From: Folioceros fuciformis
Lineage: Eukaryota > Anthocerotophyta > Anthocerotopsida > Anthocerotales
Length of the DNA stretch: 23,808 nucleotides
Direction of reading: 5' to 3'
Assembly: GCA_049999805.1 (NCBI GenBank)
Contig: JBNGIO010006047.1
Location: 1 to 23,808, forward strand
A program made the translations under genes and the position numbers. The notes under the pieces were generated by a model. The model did not search any database. It was not told the origin of the DNA and saw nothing but the letters and a program-made list of their open reading frames with translations. Below are positions 17,535 through 23,808 of this stretch, piece by piece (position 1 is the stretch's first letter; each line of letters begins with the position of its first letter).

Positions 17535-18402
17535 AATTAGCAAGGGTTGTTGGTAGGGTTAGCAAGGGGGCTGGCGGCTCATCAAGTTGATGGTAGGGTA
17601 GACTAGTCTAGAATAATAGTGTCCTATAAACTATTGCTTTGGTTGTCGTCTCCTAATAGTTAACCTATAGAGAGAGGAAAGGGACTAGAGCTAGGAGTCT
17701 TGTATAAGAGGCTATGAGCCTCTAGAACTCGCTTGTCACTTAACGATCTCTCTCAAGCTATCCCTGCTTGGATGAAACAGTGTGTGCCGGCAGCATATGT
17801 TGTACAGCATATAATAAAGCTTTGAGAAGTAGTGGCCAAGGTTAAGGAATGGGTCCCTTTATTCTTTATCGTGCTCTCTGTGTCACATCCCCATGACATG
17901 TCATTCTTGTTTCCTCGTAGGGCTAGAGTGAGTGCCAACCACGCTTGCATGGTGTCTGGTGGGATCGTGGGTGGCGACTTGCTCTTCTTTGGGGTTAGTC
18001 TAGTTGAGTGACTCTTGCCGAGTTGGGGAATCAATAGGGAAGTGTAGAAGGTAGTGGTGTTGTTGCTAGTGTTGGTGCTGGAATGAGTGAGTGAGTGAGT
18101 GAGGGGAGTCGTAGACCTAAGAGGTTAGTGCCATTGTAGTGGCTAGAGTGAATTTGTGGGCACTGAGAGAGGTGCAGTCAACCATTGGACAACGAGGACT
18201 ATCCCACGCCTGATCATAGCTCAAGAGGAGCCCTCAAATCCATCATCGAGTTGATTGAGTCTGACCCTCCATCCATAGTAGCGAGGAACCCCATCACTCC
18301 TTTGTAGGAACAAAATCCAATGTCTCAATGACAGTGGAATAAGTGTGGACACTAAAGGTCAAACTCTTTGGCAAATAGTTGCCCTGGGTTTTGCCGCCAC
18401 AC
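17535..18402. repeat. Long direct repeat, copy 2 (~0.87 kb)
   Basis: This is the partner of 16505-17386, ending GGTTTTGCCGCCACA. About 148 bases (17387-17534) without an obvious counterpart separate the copies. Edges are by eye and may be off by tens of bases. Confidence 0.8.
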
Positions 18403-19266
18403 TTGCAAAGCAAATTCAAAACTTTTCCTATGGTAATCCATGAGGAGGTCGAAGTGATATGTATGTGTAAGAATGTTGAGGCATCCCCTCTCCCAACCTT
18501 CTCCCGTCCTGAGTATCAAGTACCCAGAAATGTGGAACACTTTATATAGGCACAAAATAGGAGGTTGTCTTGGGGTGACACCATCTCGAACAATCCCCTG
18601 CCTCGTGGCATCAGCATTACAGTCGATAGGCGCACGCCTGTAGTGCTTCATGTTGATAGACGTGTGCCTGCATTTGACAGCCTGCAAGAATTAGAGCGTC
18701 AAGATCCTACCCTACACTACAAACCAAGCGATTCACAACAATCTTAGAGATCTTAACATCTTGCCTCAGAGATCTTAACATCTTGCAATCCAAAATAGAA
18801 GATTTGGCAGTTCAACAACCACGAATTGCATCAATTCTGGAGCGCGTGCTACTGGCTAGGGAGATTCGTCAACAAAATCTGGGCATCTATGCGCACAACC
18901 CTTCGAGATACGAACCGTTGTGATCAGGTCCCTATAAGGGATGTCCTCGTCACCATTCAGAGGATAAAGGTTTGGATTGTTGCAACCAGAGTTAGTGGCG
19001 CACCTGCACACAAAACGGTGCAAGTAAAGGTAACCTGAAGACTTTATAGAAAAAAAGAGATGGAAGTTCCATCTACCCCGTGACAAGGGGAACAACCTGC
19101 AATGGGGAAAGCTAAGAACGGGGGCCTAAACCCCACGAAACGGTGCAAGTTAGGTGGCCACCTTTGGTTGACCCTAATTGACACTGAAACTAACTTGTGC
19201 CCCTTCATTTTGTGTTAATGGGACATGCCACTTTACCTTTCATGCTACGGATTTGAGTAAGTTGTG
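18403..19266. other. Unassigned region with small repeats
   Basis: No gene is recognised. A 22-base unit AGAGATCTTAACATCTTGC... is tandemly doubled at 18746-18789. AAACGGTGCAAGT occurs at 19013-19025 and again at 19138-19150. Between them are three small inverted repeats, including GATGGAA-G-TTCCATC and CCCC...GGGG. A 111-codon minus-strand frame at 18352-18687 overlaps repeat copy 2 and resembles nothing known. Confidence 0.5.
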
Positions 19267-19711
19267 ATGGCATCTAGCAATCCTCCACCACCTCCTCTTG
19301 TTCCCACTATGCCAATACCTTCTTATACAGTGGACTTCAAGGCAAGGTGGTGTTTTAATGGAACCAAGTATGAAATCTGGCGAGTTCATAAGCGCTCAGC
19401 ACTAAAAGCCAGTAGACATCTGTAGCCGGTGGTTAGTGGTGTACTGAAAGACCCTCTCCCCACAAATCCACAAGATGAGATAGATAAATGGATCAACTTG
19501 AACAGCATAGCTCAAGCAAGTATAATCAGTGGATTGGATGAGGTAATTGTACTTGAGGTGGAATGCATTAAAAAAGCAGAAGAGATATGGATTCAACTGG
19601 CACAAGTGTATGCACATTGAGGAATGAACTCTTTGCTATGCTCCTAAAGGAGAATGAGAAGGTGGGACCTAAAGTGGTATTCAGCAGTGATGCACCACCA
19701 ACCAGGACCTG
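19267..19711 (+). pseudogene. Copia gag relic, plus strand
   Basis: From ATG at 19267 the frame reads MASSNPPPPPLVPTMPIPSY, then FNGTKYEIWRVHKRSAL. A TAG at 19423-19425 stands where the copia Gag pattern (L...L...LWPVVSG) expects Trp. It continues PVVSGVLKDPL and KAEEIWIQLAQVYAH to a TGA at 19620. In another frame LRNELFAMLLKENEKVG follows. This is the DUF4219/UBN2-like N-terminal half of a copia Gag, on the strand opposite to the other copia pieces. It ends near 19711, where LTR-like sequence of relic C begins. Confidence 0.7.
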
Positions 19712-19893
19712 TATGAGAGCATGAGAGAGTGAGAGCAAGAGAGGCACGAAAGATGATTTCCATAAGTGATCAAGAGACTATAAAAGAGTTTTTTGTGTAA
19801 CCGTTTTATGACCTAAATATAAACGTTGTTCTATTCAACTTAAGTTGAATAACCGTTGAGTTAGAGTCTGGAAACCCTAATGGAACCCCAATA
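19712..19893 (-). repeat. Probable 3' LTR of copia relic C
   Basis: The inner edge is clear. On the minus strand a purine tract (GAGGGGGAG) is followed at 19893 by TATTGGGG, nearly the same junction as in element B (GTGGGAG then TATTGG). The outer edge at 19712 is a guess, from a TAT start and from where gag similarity stops. ACCTG just outside could be a target duplication, but the other end is not present to test it. Confidence 0.5.
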
Positions 19894-19903
19894 CTCCCCC
19901 TCA
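19894..19903 (-). promoter_or_regulatory. Polypurine tract of copia relic C
   Basis: The minus strand reads CTGAGGGGGAG next to the LTR edge TATTGG, as expected for a copia PPT. Confidence 0.7.
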
Positions 19904-20549
19904 GACCTAACTCAAAAAGAAATGATCTTGTTTAGAGTGGCCCAAGACATAGATGCTATCTCCACAAACAACAACATTGTGAGGCTAAACTGCTCAGCTC
20001 ATGAACTCCATGGCAGGTCCTTGCTTGCTGTTCACTGCGCACCTATTAGAGCTCGCAATCACGATACTGCTAGCTTGTTGGATCTTGATGCCTGCTAAGC
20101 TTGAGGCACGACACCACAAGGATAGCGGGAGACGCCATGCAAAGGTTGCTGTAAGGAAAAGGCGCTTGCTGCTGGAGAGACATGGAGTCGAAGTCCCGGG
20201 GAGAAGACAAAGGCCACTAGAACCTTCTCGTGCTTGCATCAGGGTGGCGAGAGAAGCTGAGCAGGCTGTCTTCATGGCAACGTGCAGGATGCTGCTTTTG
20301 GACGACCAAACCATAGTCTGCTGCAGGGGTACTGAAGAAGCAAAAAAGGGGGTAATGAGGGCAGCTGGTCCTGATTGTATTACCTTTATGCTTCATCCAG
20401 GACTGACAGCTGCTTATGATATGTGTGTGTAGGCCTTGCTCCAGAGATAGTCTTGTGCGTCACACAAGAGACTGTGCCTTGCGAGGATGCCCAAACTCCG
20501 CTGTGGCATCCTAGCTCAGCCGTTTTTGCTACTCTGCCATGAGCCCATG
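19904..20549 (-). other. 3' non-coding region of copia relic C
   Basis: This lies between the RNase H stop and the PPT. Plus-strand (20001-20432) and minus-strand (19994-20314) frames exist but show no domain, and their overlap suggests chance open frames. The roughly 650-base length is somewhat long for this region, so captured or inserted sequence is possible. Confidence 0.45.
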
Positions 20550-21310
20550 TTACTGTTGGTTGAGATAAGTCCTTGTACTTCTCAAGCCTAGGGAGCTTCT
20601 GTGTTGCTCATGTGTAGCTTTTGGGAGGCCCTTAGTCAGTAGGTCTGCAACGTTGTCTGATGTATTAACATATTGCAACTTGATAACTCTTGTTTCCACT
20701 GCTTGGCGGATAAAATGAAATTGGATCTCGATATGCTTAGATTGAGCATGCAAAATGGGATTTGAAGTGAGGGCAATAGCTGATTGGTTATCGCATTGCA
20801 GCAATGTTGCATCTGGTTGCTGCCAATGTATGCCATCAAGAAATTGCCTTACCCACATGATCTCGCATGCAGCTAGAGACAGTGCTCTGTATTTAGCCTC
20901 GGTTGAGGAGAGGCTAACTGTGGTCAATTTCTTAAACTGCCAACTAATGGCTGAACCACAGAGAATCAAACAGTATGCAGCTATGCACTTACGTGAATCT
21001 ATGTCACCTGCCCAGTCCGCATCCGAGTAGGAGGTAAGTGTTGAACTTTCTTCTACAGTATATTGAATAAAATAGTCTTGAGTGCCCTTGAGATAGCATA
21101 GGACTCTCTTAACTACAATCCAGTGCTTCCTGCCAGGGTTAGCGAGGAAACGTGACACGACACCTATAGCTTGAGAGATGTCAAGGCGTGTCCAACTAGC
21201 TAAGTATAACAAGCTACCTACAGCTTCTCTATAGGGAACTTGAGCCATTTCAGCACAATCTGCAAGGGTAGTTGGACAGTCTTCTATAGAAAGCCTATCT
21301 CCAGCAGCTA
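20550..21310 (-). pseudogene. Copia C RNase H and connection
   Basis: A 232-codon open frame covers VPYREAVGSLLYLASWTRLD, the connection block. The RNase H motifs YSDADWAGDIDS, VSLSSTEAKYRAL and LLQCDNQSAIALT follow, ending DNVADLLTKGLPKATHEQH. The usual TEAEY is TEAKY; the first Glu, generally taken as catalytic, is kept. A frameshift near 21312 detaches it from the reverse transcriptase; the block GDRLSIEDCP just upstream is in this frame. Confidence 0.92.
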
Positions 21311-22101
21311 TGGTGTTGTGACTGGATGCAGATCTGTAAGGTTAAATTTAAGCAGTAGTTGTTTGATGAAGTGAGACTGATGGATTGTGACGCAGGTTCT
21401 ATCTAGACTAAAATTGAATTGGATGCCCAGGGCAAATCTCATGGGACCCACATCTGTCATGTCCCACTCTTGGGACAGTTCATGCTTCATGTCCTTAAGA
21501 ATTTGATCATCACTTGCGGAAAGGAAATTGTCATCAACGTAAAGGGCAATGATGCATAGCTGTGTTGTCCTCTTCAAGACGTATACACTACAGTCCGCCA
21601 TAAGAGGTAAGAATCCAAGTTGTTGCAGTTTGGTTGTTGCCCTTGTGTTCCAGATACGGGCAGATTGCTTCAGGCCGTATATTGACTTCAGTAATTTGAT
21701 ACCTTTGCAGGATCACGAATGTAGCCCTCGGGCTGATGCATAAATATAACCTCATTAAGAGGACCATTCAAGAAGGTAGTCTTGACATCCATTTGATGGA
21801 CAAGAAGCTTGTGCTTCACTGCATAGCATAAGAGTATTCTCATGGAAGTTGGTTTCACAACTGGAATGAAAGTTTCATTGTAATCTAGACCATTCACCTG
21901 AGTGTAGCCTCGGGCTACCATATGTGCCTTAAAGCGAGCAACAGTACCATGAGGGTGAAGTTTCAATTTGAACACCCATTTTGAAGTGATGGCATGCCTA
22001 CCAGGAGGTAAGATAACAAGCTCCCATGTTTTGTTGTCAATTAGGCTTGCATATTCCAAGTCAATAGCTTTCTTCCATTCTGCCTTGTAAGGCCCTGACA
22101 A
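21311..22101 (-). pseudogene. Copia C reverse transcriptase
   Basis: The minus strand shows YKAEWKKAIDLEYASLIDN, KTWELVILPPG, KWVFKLKLHPHGTVARFKA, MVARGYTQVNGLDYNETF and MDVKTTFLNGPLNEVIFM. After a one-base loss near 21702 the frame changes to YGLKQSARIWNTRA. Then comes the catalytic box LYVDDNFLSASDD and HPVTTP. The YVDD motif is intact. The reading frame is broken only by the base loss near 21702 and the frameshift at the 3' end. Confidence 0.92.
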
Positions 22102-22690
22102 AGCTTCCTTATATGTGAGAGGTGTTTTTGGAGGGTCAAGGATGGTTGCTGCTGCAGCATGTGCTGGGCTGCTAAGTTTGTATGAGGTAAGGTCTGAACT
22201 AAGATATCACCTGGTTCATAAGGTTTCTCTAACCACTCATGTCTAGGGTGATGAGTTCTGGTTGATCTTCGTAGAGCAGGTATCTCCTATTCCATTGCAG
22301 GAAACTGTTCGGGTTCAATGGGATAGATAATAGCATCTAATGTATCTGGATCGTGTACATGAGTTCTACAGCTTGGGAATCATCCAGGCAATGTATAGGG
22401 TCAGGTTCAACCTGTGCTATAGGAGGAGGTGGCTGAACAAAAGTTGGAGGTAGTTGCTGTTGCGGAATTACTGGGGCAACGGCAAATTCAGGTAAATCTG
22501 AAGGAAAAACAGAGATTTCTCTGCCTACCTCATCATCTGTAGGGGTGTGTCCATGTACAGATTGTGCTGAGAGAGGCTTGTGGCTTGTGATATATTGGTG
22601 ATGAGAGGAAACTATAAAGCTCTCGTTGAAGCTCACACTTCTAGCCAAAGTAAGCTGTCTTGTTTGTGGATTATAGAGTTTGTAGTCTTT
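22102..22690 (-). pseudogene. Copia C integrase-reverse transcriptase linker
   Basis: It begins LARSVSFNESFIV, the R.V.F.E block after the integrase C-terminus. A Pro/Gln-rich stretch follows with IPQQQLPPTFVQPPPPIAQV. In another frame comes RRSTRTHHPRHEWLEKPYE, the R.S.R.HHP.W block that precedes copia reverse transcriptase. Stops at about 22334-22336 and 22289 break it. Confidence 0.7.
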
Positions 22691-23330
22691 TGCTTATTCT
22701 GAATAACCCACAAATACATGTTTAGTGGCCTTGTTGTCCAGCTTACCCCTTTTGTCTACTGGGATGTAGGCGTATGCTGCTACACTGAAAATTTTGAGGT
22801 GTCCGATTCTTGGTTTGTGACCACACCATCGCTCAAAGGGAGTGTAACTGAATGAAGGTTTAATGGGAAACTTGTTGTGTACATAATTCACGGCTGCTAC
22901 AACCTCGGCCCAATACCCTCGGGTAAGCCTAGCTGAGGAAAGGGTGGCTCGACAACGTTCTTGCAACGTGTGATTGTACCTCTCTACATAACTGTTCTAA
23001 GCTAGGTGGTATGGAACTATAAGCTGGTGAAGTATACCTTTTTGTCTGCAGTATGACTGAAATTCATTGCTAAGGTATTCCAAAGTGTTATCACTTCTAA
23101 GTTTCTTTAGTGTACGTCTAGTCTGGGTTTCTGCCATTTGTACATAGTCGACAAACTTTTCATAGGTTTGGTGACGGTGATGCAAAAAATACAGGCGGCA
23201 GTAGTGACTCCATTTGTCAAGGAATAGCAAGAAATATGTGGCGCCACCAAAGGAGGTAGTCGACATTGGCCCACATATGTCTGAATGCACGACATCCAAC
23301 AAACCTGCTGCTTTGGTGAGCTTTGGTGGG
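22691..23330 (-). pseudogene. Copia C integrase core and C-terminal part
   Basis: The core starts with LLDVVHSDICGPMST (first Asp) and FLDKWSHY, then LRSDNTLEYLS (second Asp). The helix reads FQSYCRQKGI, where the family has C-K-E-H-G-I: the catalytic Glu codon is CAA (Gln). A TAG follows PYHLA where Gln is usual. The C-terminal part has TRGYWAEVV, YTPFERWCGHKPRIGHLKIF and KHVFVGYSE followed by a stop. The zinc-binding GAG-pre-integrase part is missing, because the sequence changes at about 23335. Confidence 0.9.
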
Positions 23331-23335
23331 CTTGA

Positions 23336-23525
23336 TCTGCTTCTTTAACCTGCAACCATGTTCTCTTTGCCCTTCTCAATGAAATTCTCTGGTTGTTGCA
23401 TGTATACCTCTTCCTGGAGATCACCATGCAAAAATGCCAACTTCACATCCATCTGGACAAGTTCCATGTCATGCCTCCTAACCAGATCAAGAACACATCA
23501 CAAGGTGGTCATTTTTGTCAATAGG
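23336..23525 (-). pseudogene. Copia D reverse transcriptase scrap
   Basis: The minus strand from about 23520 reads TKMTTL, a TGA, CVLDLVRRHDMELVQMDVK, LAFLHGDLQEEVYMQQPENF and EKGKENMV. One missing base then moves CRLKK to the next frame, just before sequence belonging to relic C. This is the first half of a copia RVT_2 domain (K.T(T/S)IR..L, MDVKTAFLHGDL.EE.YM.QPEGF, CRLKKSLYGLKQ). Its wording (FLHGDL) differs from A, B and C, so it is a separate family. The catalytic YVDD is absent. Confidence 0.85.
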
Positions 23526-23808
23526 ATCGACTCTAGTCTACGTGCAAGTGTAGGAGAGGAGAGGAGAGAAGAGAGGGTGGTATTGGTGATCACAACCATG
23601 AAAACAATACACATCACCACTATCTTACTATGGAGGTCCGAGGTCTCCATTTAAGTAGTACATTTAGGGCTACACAACTTCCAGGTTCAATATGGGATAA
23701 TCTACACTATCCTAAGTTCACTAATAACTAGAACTAGTCTAGTATGAACCCAACTGGGATAACTAACACCACATGAGTTTAGCTCATATAGAGCTCGATA
23801 ACTCAACA
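23526..23808. other. Unassigned right edge
   Basis: A purine-rich run (AGGAGAGGAGAGGAGAGAAG type, about 23551-23578) is followed by AT-rich sequence with no recognisable frame. Overlapping short inverted motifs such as GAACTAGTCTAGT lie near 23731. It may be LTR or flank of element D. Confidence 0.4.

Larger units (their letters stand above)
19712..23330 (-). mobile_element. Copia retrotransposon relic C, 5'-truncated
   Basis: The minus-strand order is integrase core, integrase C-terminus, linker, reverse transcriptase, RNase H, PPT and LTR. Gag, protease, integrase zinc region, PBS and 5' LTR are missing. At about 23335 the sequence changes to reverse transcriptase of another copia (D). At least two single-base frameshifts, several stops and a changed catalytic residue mark it as dead. 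The LTR start TATTGG suggests kinship with element B, although the proteins differ clearly. Confidence 0.9.

Noticed and set aside
20001-20432. 143-codon plus-strand frame near the 3' end of copia C
   Set aside because: No recognisable domain, and an overlapping minus-strand frame is also open. It lies in the 3' non-coding part of the element and is probably chance.
1-23808. tRNA or rRNA genes
   Set aside because: Scanning by eye for tRNA A/B-box-like and rRNA-like motifs gave nothing convincing. The TGGTATCAGAGC at 12315-12326 is a primer binding site, not a tRNA gene.

Overview
The window looks like repeat-rich nuclear DNA of a land plant. I see no intact host gene. The recognisable coding sequence is dominated by decayed LTR retrotransposons: Ty1/copia pieces on the minus strand, plus a Ty3/gypsy relic and a copia gag relic on the plus strand. 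A GC-rich block at about 3960-5340 carries fragments of plant-type genes (phytolongin-like longin, D-cysteine desulfhydrase, pectin acetylesterase, F-box/kelch). The species cannot be named from this. The gypsy RNase H wording recalls elements of early-diverging land plants, but that is only an impression.

Layout. 1-452: edge of a copia LTR and unassigned flank. 453-3959: copia relic A (minus), with many stops, a 100-N assembly gap at 2426-2525, and a 76-bp tandem duplication that shifts the integrase frame. A stops abruptly in its GAG-pre-integrase region at about 3960. 3960-5340: the GC-rich mosaic of up to four unrelated host gene fragments, all on the minus strand and joined end to end. 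About 5750-6241 and 12597-13312: the two halves of one gypsy pol relic (plus). Copia element B (6242-12591, minus) split it; B is full length with 265-bp LTRs, a PBS, a PPT and the target duplication TCTTG. 13313-16504: mostly unassigned, but with two neighbouring tandem arrays that share a 39-bp period. 16505-18402: two diverged direct copies of an approximately 0.88-kb non-coding unit. 18403-19266: unassigned. 19267-19711: copia gag relic (plus). 19712-23330: copia relic C (minus), lacking its 5' part. 23336-23525: reverse-transcriptase scrap of another copia, D, fused to C. 23526-23808: unassigned.

How the parts relate. The gypsy relic predates B, because removing B and one target-site copy rejoins the gypsy frame. 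B is the best preserved element: its LTRs differ at 9 of 265 positions by eye. It still carries several frameshifts, two in-frame stops and lost zinc-ligand cysteines, so this copy cannot be autonomous. The most unusual segment is the gene-fragment mosaic fused to the broken end of copia A. It may be a product of transposon-mediated gene capture or of template switching during reverse transcription.
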